Below, in pieces: positions 47,713 through 61,200 of a DNA stretch of 64,000 nt. The position numbers and the translations under genes were made by a program. The notes under the pieces were generated by a model. It saw nothing but the letters and a program-made list of their open reading frames with translations. It was not told the origin of the DNA and did no database searches. The DNA is from Avena insularis (taxonomy: Eukaryota; Streptophyta; Magnoliopsida; Poales; Poaceae). The stretch is taken from contig CM042688.1 in assembly GCA_023614405.1 (NCBI GenBank), positions 380,853,331 through 380,917,330 of the forward strand, written 5' to 3'. Numbering within the stretch: position 1 is the stretch's first letter; each line of letters starts with the position of its first letter.

Positions 47713-48416
47713 GGGAGAAAGGAACAAATAGGTGACCTAGTCCTAATGATGGTTTCCAAAAATGTTTTACAAAAGTTTTTCAACAAAGATATGTAGATGC
47801 TATATCTACAAGAGAAACTATTTGAGAAAAGAACCTCCCTTGGAGCCCACCTACTACCATAGCTATATTGCATATCCTCTTGTTTTATTATTCTATTAAG
47901 GTGGTTTGCGAGTACCTTCAAAGTACTCACTAGCATTGTCCCTGGCTATTAACTTGGTCAGATATCAAGAAGAAGATGAGGTTGGCGACTATTCGAGCTA
48001 GGACGTTCTCCCAGTCAGTTGCCTATAGGTTAAGGCATGGCTCAGGCTCTATGCTTAATGAAGTTCTGCTGATGTTGATTGATGTAGCTATAATGGCGAA
48101 TAAGGTATGACATGTATTCATTATGTTCTGGATGTTTACTTTGATACTTGTCGGTTATGTGACACGACTAAGTGATCATGGGATCGTGGTTGTATGCATA
48201 ACAGGGATTCTCGGAGGATTAATCCGGGGCCCCCACATAGCTGCTAGTCCTTCTGGCCTGAATCTAGTGCATGGCATCGATCGGAAGAGGAAGAGCTGTC
48301 TGGAGCCGTACGGGGCCAGCCCTTCCGATCGATCGGAGGCAGTGCATCAATGATCCGGCTGGGGGCGAGTCGGCCTAGCGGGAGGCAGCTAGGAGTGGCC
48401 CATCCGGGTAATAGCC

Positions 48417-49545
48417 TGTTGAGGGCAAACCTCTAGGGTGGCCCGATCTTTCACGAATCCCACTCAAATCGAGGGTGGAGTGTAGGGAAAGGTGGGAAGG
48501 ATGAACACGACTATGAAAATGAGCAAACAAAATGTCCTAATTAATACTAAGCTCGTTGTCGTGCCAATGCAAGGAGAGACCGTGGCTCGTTTGCAAAGAA
48601 GAAAAGTGAGCAACAGATTTGTGAACTTGCCTTGGGCACTCTTCTTTCTCTCTTGCTTAAAAGCTTTGAGACTCTCTTTTGCAAGGGGACACTATTTTTC
48701 TTTTTCTTTTGCTTTGTATTTTTTTGTGCTTTCCCTTGATGCTACCTAGTCACACATGATATTTCTCTTGCACTCTCACTCTCCAAGGAGAAATGCACAA
48801 TGCTCAAGTAAACACAAGATGAGCCACTCTCATGGGATAGGTACACACAAAGGAAGATAGGGGCTAACAAGGTGACGCAATTTATACCTTCTTTGATGAT
48901 GAACTTGGCGTCGGTGGTGCGGGATGATGTTCGTGAGCCGTGGTGTCAATGAGCGCGGGAGTTGTTGATGCGGAAGCTTGCTGTTAGTTGCTGACACGCA
49001 CACAGAACACGAGCAAACAAAGGAAATTAGCCAATGTGACAAATGAGGCAAAACTGTCAAAACTGGAGTTACAGCCGGACACTCCGGTCTATCTATGCCG
49101 GACACTGTGGTCGAGTTCGGCCAGACACTCCGGTTGGGCCGGACACTCCGGTTGAAACGGTGCGGACACTTTGGCGCGGGTTTCCTTCTCGTGTTCTTGA
49201 GCGGAAATCCTCGCCTTCGGGCCTCAAATCCGTGAAAAACTGGCCAAATTGGGCTGGGAAAACGCAGGATAAAGCTGGACTAGCTCCTAAGACAAGGTTT
49301 GGTCAGATCAAAACCACAAATAACACTCCAAATCAAGAGATCGATCCAAAGGCAAATATGGGCTCTTTTTTATGGGGATTTTGGAATTTTTGGTTGATAG
49401 AAGAAAAATTTGTGGGGGAATTTGTGAGCAACGAAGCTCTTGATACCAATATGTTGAGGGCAAACCTCTAGGGTGGCCCGATCTTTCATGAATCCCACTC
49501 AAATCGAGGGTGGAGTGCGGGGAAAGGAGGGAAGGATGAACACGA
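48417..49545 (-). repeat. 94-bp direct repeat pair with a tRNA-Met-like primer site, possible small LTR element
   Basis: Two copies starting TGTTGAGGGCAAACC at 48417 and 49452 agree at about 90 of 94 bases and then diverge. Just left of the second copy the minus strand reads TTGGTATCAAGAGC (49436-49449), the tRNA-Met primer-binding site with one extra A. This fits a minus-strand LTR element whose 5' LTR begins at 49452 and whose 3' LTR begins at 48417. The right-hand LTR may extend to about 50394 (GGGCCGCATCA). No coding domain is seen, and LTR similarity beyond 94 bp is not evident, so the reading is tentative. Confidence 0.4.
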
Positions 49546-50160
49546 TGAACACACGCACAAAGAACACAATGAACAAACACGCAAAACCACGATAAACACC
49601 AATAGCTCACGCTGGCTATGACCGGTCCGGCGCAATCCCTAGGATCGGCGTTGGGTGGAGGATTCTCTCTCGAACCGGCACGGTGAGATGGGAGACTTTG
49701 TGAGATCTTGACGTCTTGGCAAAGGGACACCAATGCCAAGGCCTTGTACAACACGGAGGCATGATGCAAACTCCAATGAGGTTTGGTGATATTGGTGCTC
49801 CTTGGTCAAGGAGCATGAGGCAAGAACTAGATAGATCCACAAAGGGGTTTCCACTAATTCCAATATCATGCCTAGGGTTTACAATGGAGGTGGGGGACTA
49901 TATATAGGCCAACCACAAGTTCAGGGGTAATTCAGGCATTAAAGTAGAGTTCTGGACGTGGTCGAGGGGTACATGGGCCACAGGGCCCAACTAGGCTCGC
50001 GGCCCATCACTCCGGCCTGACAGTCCGGGTCGGAGTGACCGGACAGTCCGGGGTAGCCGGACACTCCGGGAAGTGTCCGAACTAGGATTATGAATGTCCA
50101 CGCCAGGTTGGGGCTAGGGCAGGCCGAACACTCCAGCCGAGTCGCGCCAGACACTCCGGC
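49075..50160. repeat. Clusters of CCGGACACTCCGG-type motifs
   Basis: A near-palindromic 13-mer and close variants (CCGGACAGTCCGG, CCAGACACTCCGG) occur about five times at 49075-49170 and about seven times at 50010-50160. They flank the second copy of the 94-bp direct repeat. Function unknown. Confidence 0.65.
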
Positions 50161-53095
50161 TCAGTCAGCTTTAGGGCAGGTGCAGCTTCAGGGCTCGTGG
50201 GTCGATGCGGCGGGGGTTCGTACCTGATGATGCATAGAGTAGTGGTATGAAGTAGCAAGCCATCCAGGTGTATGTCAAAGTCACATGATGAGAGGAGCAA
50301 ATTCACCTTATCTTGAAGGGCTTGGCTCGGGCACGGGTCATCGGTCCACTTGGGGGACTCGGTGGTGTAGATGTAGGAGTGTCCGTAGGACGGGCCGCAT
50401 CAGAGCTGGATCGGCCTAGCTAGGAGGAGCACTCAGGAAGTCCTAGCCAGGGCGGGCGCCAACCAGGTAACAGCCCTGCTGGGCGAGGCGGCAGCGGCCC
50501 ACCCGCGTGGAGGCGGTGGACGCTCAGCCGGGCAAGGCGGGACAATGGGGCGAAGGCCAGGCAGGCCTTGCGGGAGCAGCCCAGCCAGGGGAGGCGAGGC
50601 AGGCCGGCTGGAGGAGGCCCATACGAGGCGCGAGTGGTGGTTCGGCTGGCTGGGCCAGCCGGCCCGGAACACCTAGTGCTGCAGTTTTTCCTTTATTTCT
50701 TGTATCTTTTGCCTTTTTATCTGTCTTGGAGGGTCTTTGGGGGTACCCGGGTTCAATCCCCTTGACAACATGGATCCACTAGAGTCATTCCATGTGTGTT
50801 CTTTTCATAAACCAAATGGATCCACTAGATGTCATTGCATGTGTGTTGTTTCATAAACCACATGGTTTCACTAGATGTCATGCATGTGTGTTGTTTTCCT
50901 AAAACACATGGATCCACTTGAGTCATTCCATATGTGTTCTTTTCATAAAGCACATGGATCCACTAGATGGCATTGCATGTGTGTTCTTTTCATAAACCAC
51001 ATGGATCCACTAGATGTCATTGCATGTGTGTTCTTTTCGTAAACCACATGGACCCACTAGATGTCATGGCACGTGTGTTCATTTCATAAACCACGTGGAT
51101 TCACTATATGTCATTGCAGGCTTGTTCTTTTCATAAACCTCATGGATTGACTAGATGCCATTGCATGTCTGTCCTTTTCGTAAACCACATGGATCCACTA
51201 GAGTCATTCTGTGTGGGTTCTTTTCATTAACTATATGGATCCACTAGATGTCATTGCTTGTGTGTTATTTTCATAAACCACATGGATCCACTAGAAGTCA
51301 TCGCATGTGTGTTCTTTTCATAAACCACGTGTATCCACTAGATGGTTGCATGTGTTTTCTTTACCTAAACCACATGCATCCACTAGAGTCATTCTATGTG
51401 TGTTGTATTCATAAACCACATGGATCCACTAGATTTCATTGCATGTGTGTTATTTTCCTAATCCACATGGATACACTAGAGTCATTGCATATAGGTTCTT
51501 TTCCTAAACCACATGGATCCACCAGATGTCATTGCATGTGTGTTATTTTCCTAAACCACATGGATCCACCAGATGTCATTGCATGTGTGTTCTTTTCCTA
51601 AACCACATGGATCCACTAGAGTCATTCCATGTGTGTTCTTTTCATAAACCACATGGATCCACTAGATGTCATTGCATGTGTGTTCTTTTCATAAACCACA
51701 TGGATCCACTATATGTCATTACATGTGTTCTCTTTTCCTAAACCACATGGATCCACTAGATGTCATTGCATGTTGTTCTTTTCCTAAACCACATGAATCA
51801 ACTAGAGTCATTCCTTGTGTGTTCTTTTCATAAACCACATGGATCCACTAGATGTCATTGAATGTGTGTTCTTTTCATAAATCACATGGTTCCACTAGAT
51901 GTCATGCATGTGTGTTAGTTTACTAAAACACATGTATCCAATAGAGTCATTCCATGTGTGTTCTTTTCATAAACCACGTGTATCCAGTAGATGTCATTGC
52001 ATGTGTGTTCTTTCTATAAACCACATGGATGCACTAGAGTCATTCCATGTGCGTTCTTTTCATAAACCACATGGATCCACTATATGTCACTACATGTGTG
52101 TTCCTTTTATAAACCACATGGATCCACTAGACGTCATTGTATGTGTGTTCATTTCATAAACCACATGATTCCACTAGATGTCATTGCATGTGTGTTCTCT
52201 TCCCAAACCACATGGCTCCACTTGAGTCATTCCATGTGTGTTCTTTTCATAAACCACATGGATCCACTATATGTCATTGCATGTGTGTTATTTTCATAAA
52301 CCACATGGATCCACTAGATGTCATTGCATGTGTGTTGTTTTCGTAAACCACATGAATCCACTAGATATCATTGCATGTGTGTTCTTTCGTAAACCACATG
52401 GATCCACCAGATGTCATTGCATGTTTGTTCTTTTCCTAAACCACATGGATCCACTAGAGTCATTCAACATATGTTCTTTTCATAAACCACATGGATTCAC
52501 TAGATGACATTGCATGTGTGTTCTTTTCACAAACCACATGGATCCACTAGGTGTCATTGCATGTGTGTTCTTTTCCTAAACCAAATGGATCCACTAGCGT
52601 CATTCCATGTGTGTTATTTTCATAAACCACATGGATCCACTAGATGTCATTACATGTGTGTTGTTTTCATAAACCACATAGTTTCACTAGATGTCATGCA
52701 TGTGTGTTCTTTTCCTAAACCACATGGATTCACAAGAGTTATTCCATGTGTGTTCTTTTCATAAACCACAAGGATACACTAGATGCCATTGCATGTGTGT
52801 TCTTTTGATAAACCACATGGATCAACTAGACGTGATTACATGTGTGTTCTTTTCATAAACCACATGGATCCACTAGATGTCATTGCACGTGTGTTCTTTC
52901 ATAAACCACATGGATACACTAGATGTCATTGCACGTTTGTTCTTTTCCTAAACCACATGGATCCACTAGATTCATTGAACGTGTGTTCTTTTCATAAACC
53001 ACATGGATCCACTAGATGTCATTGCACGTGTGTTCTTTCATAAACCACATGGATACACTAGATGTCATTGCACGTTTGTTCTTTTCCTAAACCAC

Positions 53096-54863
53096 ATGGA
53101 TCCACTAGATTCATTGAACGTGTGTTCTTTTCATAAACCACATGGATCCACTAGATGTCATTGCATGTGTGTTCTTTTCCTAAACCACATGGATCTACTT
53201 GAGTCATTCCATGTGTGTTCTTTTCATAAACCACATGGATCCAGCAGATGTCATTGCATGTATGTTATTTTCATAAACCACATGGATTTACTAGATGTCA
53301 TTGCATGTGTGTTCTTTTACTAAACCACAGGGATCCACTAGAGTCATTGCATGTGTGTTATTTTCATAAACCCAATGGATCCACTAGATGTCATTACATG
53401 TGTGTTCTTTTCCTAAACCACATGGACCCACTAGATGTCATTGCATGTGTGTTCATTTCATAAACCACATGGATTCACTAGATGTCATTATAGGTCTGTT
53501 CTTTTCATAAACCTCATGGATCGACTAAATGTCATTACACGTGTGTTCTTTTCCTAAACCACATGGATCCACTAGAGTCAATTCGTGTGTGTTCTTTCCA
53601 TTAACCACATGGATCCAATAGATGTCATTGCATGCGTGATCTTTTCATAAAGCACATGGATCCAATAGATGTCATTGCATGCGTGATCTTTTCATAAACC
53701 ACATGGATCCAGTAGATGTCATTGCTTGTGTGTTCTTTTCATAAACCACATGGATCCACTAGATGTTTGCATGTGTGTTCTTTTCCTAAACCACATGGAT
53801 CCACTAGAGTCATTCTATGTTTGTTGTTTTCATAAACCACATGGATCCACTATATGTCATTGCTTGTGTGTTCTTTTCATAAACCACATGGATACACTAG
53901 ATGTCATTGCACGTGTGTTCTTTCATAAACCACATGGATACACTAGATTCATTCAACGTGTGTTATTTTCATAAAACACATGGATCCACTAGATTCATTG
54001 AACGTGTGTTCTTTTCATAAACCACATGGATCCACTAGATGTCATTGCATGTGTGTTCTTTTCCTAAACCACATGGATCTACTTGAGTCATTCCATGTGT
54101 GTTCTTTTCATAAACCACATGGATCCAGCAGATGTCATTGCATGTATGTTATTTTCATAAACCACATGGATTTACTAGATGTCATTGCATGTGTGTTCTT
54201 TTACTAAACCACAGGGATCCACTAGAGTCATTGCATGTGTGTTATTTTCATAAACCCAATGGATCCACTAGATGTCATTACATGTGTGTTCTTTTCCTAA
54301 ACCACATGGACCCACTAGATGTCATTGCATGTGTGTTCATTTCATAAACCACATGGATTCACTAGATGTCATTATAGGTCTGTTTTTTCATAAACCTCAT
54401 GGATCGACTAAATGTCATTACACGTGTGTTCTTTTCCTAAACCACATGGATCCACTTGAGTCAATTCGTGTGTGTTCTTTCCATTAACCACATGGATCCA
54501 ATAGATGTCATTGCATGCGTGATCTTTTCATAAAGCACATGGATCCAATAGATGTCATTGCATGCGTGATCTTTTCATAAACCACATGGATCCAGTAGAT
54601 GTCATTGCTTGTGTGTTCTTTTCATAAACCACATGGATCCACTAGATGTTTGCATGTGTGTTCTTTTCCTAAACCACATGGATCCACTAGAGTCATTCTA
54701 TGTTTGTTGTTTTCATAAACCACATGGATCCACTATATGTCATTGCTTGTGTGTTCTTTTCATAAACCACATGGATACACTAGATGTCATTGCATGTTTG
54801 TTCTTTTCCTAAACCACATGGATCCACTAGATTCATTCAACGTGTGTTATTTTCATAACCCAC
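53096..54863 (+). repeat. 884-bp tandem duplication within the satellite
   Basis: Landmark monomers recur at a constant offset: TCATTGAACG at 53111 and 53995, and ATTCATTCAA at 53947 and 54831. This makes two adjacent copies of a unit of 884 bp (19 monomers), differing in a few bases and small indels. It shares monomer types with the 1,679-bp units further right. Confidence 0.8.
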
Positions 54864-55212
54864 ATGGATCCACTAGATGTCATTGCATGTGTTTTCTTTT
54901 TACAAACCACATGGATCCACTAGAAGTCATTGCATGTTTGTTATTTTCCTAAACCACATGGATCCACTAGAGTCATTCCATGTGTGTTCTTTTCATAAAC
55001 CACATGGATCCACTAGATGTCATTGCATGTGTGTTCTTTTCATAAACCACATGGATCCACGATATGTCATTACATGTGTGCTCTTTTCCTAAACCACATG
55101 GATCCACTAGATGTCATTGCATGTGTGTTCATTTTCTAAACCACATGGATCCACTAGATTTCCTTGCATGTGTGTTCTTTTCCTAAACCACAAGGATACA
55201 CTAGATGTCATT

Positions 55213-58200
55213 GCATCTGGTGTTCTTTTCATAAACCACATGGATCCACTGAAGTCATTGCATCTGTGTTCTTTTCATAAACCAAATGGATCCACTGAAG
55301 TCATTGCATCTGCGTTCTTTTCATAAACCATGTGGATACACTAGAGTCATTGCATATATGTTCTTTTCCTAAACCACATCGATCCACTAGATGTCATTGC
55401 ATGTGTGCTCTTTTCCTAAACCACATGGATCCACCAGATGTCATTGCATGTGTGTTCTTTTCCTAAACCACATGGATCCACTAGAGTCATTCCATGTGTG
55501 TTCTTTTCATAAACCACATGGATCCACTAGATGTCATTCCGTGTGTGTTCTTTTCATAAACAAAATGGATCCACTAGATGTCATTGCACGTGTGTTCTTT
55601 CATAAACCACATGGATACACTAGATGTCATTGCACGTTTGTTCTTCTCATAAACCACATGGATCCACTAGATTCATTGAACGTGTGTTCTTTTCATAAAC
55701 CACATGGATCCACTAGATGTCATTGCATGTGTGTTCTTTTCCTAAACCACATGGATCTACTTGAGTCATTCCATGTGTGTTCTTTTCATAAACCACATGG
55801 ATCCAGCAGATGTCATTGCATGTATGTTATTTTCATAAACCACATGGATTTACTAGATGTCATTGCATGTGTGTTCTTTTCATAAACCACATGGATACAC
55901 TAGATGTCATTGCATGTTTGTTCTTTTCCTAAACCACATGCATCTACTAGATTCATTCAACGTGTGTTATTTTCATAACCCACATGGATCCACTAGATGT
56001 CATTGCATGTGTTTTCTTTTTACAAACCACATGGATCCACTAGAAGTCATTGCATGTTTGTTATTTTCCTAAACCACATGGATCCACTAGAGTCATTCCA
56101 TGTGTGTTCTTTTCATAAACCACATGGATCCACTAGATGTCATTGCATGTGTGTTCTTTTCATAAACCACATGGATCCACGATATGTCATTACATGTGTG
56201 CTCTTTTCCTAAACCACATGGATCCACTAGATGTCATTGCATGTGTGTTCATTTTCTAAACCACATGGATCCACTAGATTTCCTTGCATGTGTGTTCTTT
56301 TCCTAAACCACAAGGATACACTAGATGTCATTGCATCTGGTGTTCTTTTCATAAACCACATGGATCCACTGAAGTCATTGCATCTGTGTTCTTTTCATAA
56401 ACCAAATGGATCAACTGAAGTCATTGCATCTGCGTTCTTTTCATAAACCATGTGGATACACTAGAGTCATTGCATATATGTTCTTTTCCTAAACCACATT
56501 GATCCACTAGATGTCATTGCATGTGTGCTCTTTTCCTAAACCACATGGATCCACCAGATGTCATTGCATGTGTGTTCTTTTCCTAAACCACATGGATCCA
56601 CTAGAGTCATTCCATGTGTGTTCTTTTCATAAACCACATGGATCCACTAGATGTCATTCCGTGTGTGTTCTTTTCATAAACAAAATGGATCCACTAGATG
56701 TCATTGCACGTGTGTTCTTTCATAAACCACATGGATACACTAGATGTCATTGCACGTTTGTTCTTCTCATAAACCACATGGATCCACTAGATTCATTGAA
56801 CGTGTGTTCTTTTCATAAACCACATGGATCCACTAGATGTCATTGCATGTGTGTTCTTTTCCTAAACTACATGGATCTACTTGAGTCATTCCATGTGTGT
56901 TCTTTTCATAAACCACATGGATCCAGCAGATGTCATTGCATGTATGTTATTTTCATAAACCACATGGATTTACTAGATGTCATTGCATGTGTGTTCTTTT
57001 CATAAACCACATGGATACACTAGATGTCATTGCATGTTTGTTCTTTTCCTAAACCACATGGATCCACTAGATTCATTCAACGTGTGTTATTTTCATAACC
57101 CACATGGATCCACTAGATGTCATTGCATGTGTTTTCTTTTTACAAACCACATGGATCCACTAGAAGTCATTGCATGTTTGTTATTTTCCTAAACCACATG
57201 GATCCACTAGAGTCATTCCATGTGTGTTCTTTTCATAAACCACATGGATCCACTAGATGTCATTGCATGTGTTCTTTTCATAAACCACATGGATCCACGA
57301 TATGTCATTACATGTGTGCTCTTTTCCTAAACCACATGGATCCACTAGATGTCATTGCATGTGTGTTCATTTTCTAAACCACATGGATCCACTAGATTTC
57401 CTTGCATGTGTGTTCTTTTCCTAAACCACAAGGATACACTAGATGTCATTGCATCTGGTGTTCTTTTCATAAACCACATGGATCCACTGAAGTCATTGCA
57501 TCTGTGTTCTTTTCTTAAACCAAATGGATCCACTGAAGTCATTGCATCTGCGTTCTTTTCATAAACCATGTGGATACACTAGAGTCATTGCATATATGTT
57601 CTTTTCCTAAACCACATTGATCCACTAGATGTCATTGCATGTGTGCTCTTTTCCTAAACCACATGGATCCACCAGATGTCATTGCATGTGTGTTCTTTTC
57701 CTAAACCACATGGATCCACTAGAGTCATTCCATGTGTGTTCTTTTCATAAACCACATGGATCCACTAGATGTCATTCCGTGTGTGTTCTTTTCATAAACA
57801 AAATGGATCCACTAGATGTCATTGCACGTGTGTTCTTTCATAAACCACATGGATACACTAGATGTCATTGCACGTTTGTTCTTTTCATAAACCACATGGA
57901 TCCACTAGATTCATTGAACGTGTGTTCTTTTCATAAACCACATGGATCCACTAGATGTCATTGCATGTGTGTTCTTTTCCTAAATCACATGGATCTACTT
58001 GAGTCATTCCATGTGTGTTCTTTTCATAAACCACATGGATCCAGCAGATGTCATTGCACGTATGTTATTTTCATAAACCACATGGATTTACTAGATGTCA
58101 TTGCATGTGTGTTCTTTTACTAAACCACAGGTATCCACTAGAGTCATTGCATGTGTGTTATTTTCATAAACCCAATGGATCCACTAGATGTCATTACATG

Positions 58201-61200
58201 TGTGTTCTTTTCCTAAACCACATGGACCCACTAGATGTCATTGCATGTGTGTTCATTTCATAAACGACATCGATTCACTAGATGTCATTATAGGTCTGTT
58301 CTTTTCATAATCCTCATGGATCGACTAAATGTCATTGCACGTGTGTTCTTTTCCTAAACCACATGGATCCACTAGAGTCAATTCGTGTGTGTTCTTTCCA
58401 TTAACCACATGGATCCAATAGATGTCATTGCATGCGTGATCTTTTCATAAAGCACATGGATCCAATAGATGTCATTGCATGCGTGATCTTTTCATAAACC
58501 ACATGGATCCAGTAGATGTCATTGCTTGTGTGTTCTTTTCATAAACCACATGGATCCACTAGATGTTTGCATGTGAGTTCTTTTCCTAAACCACATGGAT
58601 CCACTAGAGTCATTCTATGTTTGTTGTTTTCATAAACCAGATGGATCCACTATATGTCATTGCTTGTGTGTTCTTTTCATAAACCACATGGATACACTAG
58701 ATGTCATTGCATGTTTGTTCTTTTCCTAAACCACATGGATCCACTAGATTCATTCAACGTGTGTTATTTTCATAACCCACATGGATCCACTAGATGTCAT
58801 TGCATGTGTTTTCTTTTTACAAACCACATGGATCCACTAGATGTCATTGCATGTTTGTTATTTTCCTAAACCACATGGATCCACTAGAGTAATTCCATGT
58901 GTGTTCTTTTCATAAACCACATGGATCCACTAGATGTCATTGCATGTGTGTTCTTTTCATAAACCACATGGATCCACGATATGTCATTACATGTGTGCTC
59001 TTTTCGTAAACCACATGGATCCACTAGATGTCATTGCATGTGTGTTCATTTTCTAAACCACATGGATCCACTAGATTTCATTGCATGTGTGTTCTTTTCC
59101 TAAACCACAAGAATACACTAGATGTCGTTGCATCTGGTGTTCTTTTCATAAACCACATGGATCCACTGAAGTCATTGCATCTGTGTTCTTTTCATAAACC
59201 AATTGGATCCACTGAAGTCATTGCATCTGCGTTCTTTTCATAAACCATGTGGATACACTAGAGTCATTGCATATATGTTCTTTTCCTAAACCACATTGAT
59301 CCACTAGATGTCATTGCATGTGTGCTCTTTTCCTAAACCACATGGATCCACCAGATGTCATTGCATGTGTGTTCTTTTCCTAAACCACATGGATCCACTA
59401 GAGTCATTCCATGTGTGTTCTTTTCATAAACCACATGGATCCACTAGATGTCATTCCGTGTGTGTTCTTTTCATAAACAAAATGGATCCACTAGATGTCA
59501 TTGCACGTGTGTTCTTTCATAAACCACATGGATACACTAGATGTCATTGCACGTTTGTTCTTCTCATAAACCACATGGATCCACTAGATTCATTGAACGT
59601 GTGTTCTTTTCATAAACCACATGGATCCACTAGATGTCATTGCATGTGTGTTCTTTTCCTAAACCACATGGATCTACTTGAGTCATTCCATGTGTGTTCT
59701 TTTCATAAACCACATGGATCCAGCAGATGTCATTGCATGTATGTTATTTTCATAAACCACATGGATTTACTAGATGTCATTGCATGTGTGTTCTTTTACT
59801 AAACCACAGGGATCCACTAGAGTCATTGCATGTGTGTTATTTTCATAAACCCAATGGATCCACTAGATGTCATTACATGTGTGTTCTTTTCCTAAACCAC
59901 ATGGACCCACTAGATGTCATTGCATGTGTGTTCATTTCATAAACCACATCGATTCACTAGATGTCATTATAGGTCTGTTCTTTTCATAATCCTCATGGAT
60001 CGACTAAATGTCATTGCATGTGTGTTCTTTTCCTAAACCACATGGATCCACTAGAGTCAATTCGTGTGTGTTCTTTCCATTAACCACATGGATCCAATAG
60101 ATGTCATTGCATGCGTGATCTTTTCATAAAGCACATGGATCCAATAGATGTCATTGCATGCGTGATCTTTTCATAAACCACATGGATCCAGTAGATGTCA
60201 TTGCTTGTGTGTTCTTTTCATAAACCACATGGATCCACTAGATGTTTGCATGTGAGTTCTTTTCCTAAACCACATGGATCCACTAGAGTCATTCTATGTT
60301 TGTTGTTTTCATAAACCACATGGATCCACTATATGTCATTGCTTGTGTGTTCTTTTCATAAACCACATGGATACACTAGATGTCATTGCATGTTTGTTAT
60401 TTTCCTAAACCACATGGATCCACTAGATTCATTCAACGTGTGTTATTTTCATAACCCACATGGATCCACTAGATGTCATTGCATGTGTTTTCTTTTTACA
60501 AACCACATGGATCCACTAGATGTCATTGCATGTTTGTTATTTTACTAAACCACATGGATCCACTAGAGTCATTCCATGTGTGTTCTTTTCATAAACCACA
60601 TTGATCCACTAGATGTCATTGCATGTGTGTTCTTTTCATAAACCACATGGATCCACGATATGTCATTACATGTGTGCTCTTTTCCTAAACCACATGGATC
60701 CACTAGATGTCATTGCATGTGTGTTCATTTTCTAAACCACATGGATCCACTAGATTTCATTGCATGTGTGTTCTTTTCCTAAACCACAAGGATACACTAG
60801 ATGTCATTGCATCTGGTGTTCTTTTCATAAACCACATGGATCCACTGAAGTCATTGCATCTGTGTTCTTTTCATAAACCAATTGGATCCACTGAAGTCAT
60901 TGCATCTGCGTTCTTTTCATAAACCATGTGGATACACTAGAGTCATTGCATATATGTTCTTTTCCTAAACCACATTGATCCACTAGATGTCATTACATGT
61001 GTGCTCTTTTCCTAAACCACATGGATCCACCAGATGTCATTGCATGTGTGTTCTTTTCCTAAACCACATGGATCCACTAGAGTCATTCCATGTGTGTTCT
61101 TTTCATAAACCACATGGATCCACTAGATGTCATTTCGTGTGTGTTCTTTTCATAAACAAAATGGATCCACTAGATGTCATTGCACGTGTGTTCTTTCATA

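Larger units (their letters stand above)
17250..48237 (+). mobile_element. LARD-like non-coding LTR element with very long LTRs
   Basis: Both LTRs start TGTAACATCCC (17250 and 31160) and end GGGGCCCCACA or GCCCCCACA (27708 and 48237). The TSD is TAGCT at 17245-17249 and 48238-48242. Removing nested insertions leaves LTRs of about 5.7-5.8 kb and an internal domain of only about 2.0 kb with a primer-binding site and polypurine tract but no gag or pol. This fits a large retrotransposon derivative (LARD) mobilised by an autonomous Tekay-type relative. The first 570 bp of the two LTRs differ at roughly 4% of sites by eye. Nested inside are an LTR-like block (21716-26449), a solo LTR (29146-30566) and a CACTA transposon (31740-42972), which itself carries a solo LTR. 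Confidence 0.9.
31160..48237 (+). repeat. 3' LTR of the LARD-like element, interrupted by a CACTA transposon
   Basis: Segments 31160-31739 and 42976-48237 are homologous to the 5' LTR; the gap is the CACTA insertion with its 3-bp duplication. This copy retains 202 bp (46777-46978) that are missing from the 5' LTR. A TATA box lies at 44713-44718 and three inverted repeats at 47629-47712. Confidence 0.9.
48243..50767. other. Unclassified insertion, right part
   Basis: About 2.5 kb between the LARD-like element and the satellite. No coding domain is recognised. It contains an inverted repeat ATCGATCGGAAG/CTTCCGATCGAT (48276-48287 and 48322-48333), a 94-bp direct repeat (48417-48510 and 49452-49545), two clusters of CCGGACACTCCGG-type motifs (49075-49170 and 50010-50160), a pyrimidine-rich stretch at about 48640-48740, and a GC-rich segment at about 50400-50680. 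The last bases before satellite read GGGTTCAATCCCCTTGACA. Confidence 0.55.

Noticed and set aside
50750..50760. tRNA B-box-like GGTTCAATCCC, possible tRNA or SINE head
   Set aside because: No matching A box or cloverleaf can be drawn around it, and it lies only a few bases from the satellite junction.
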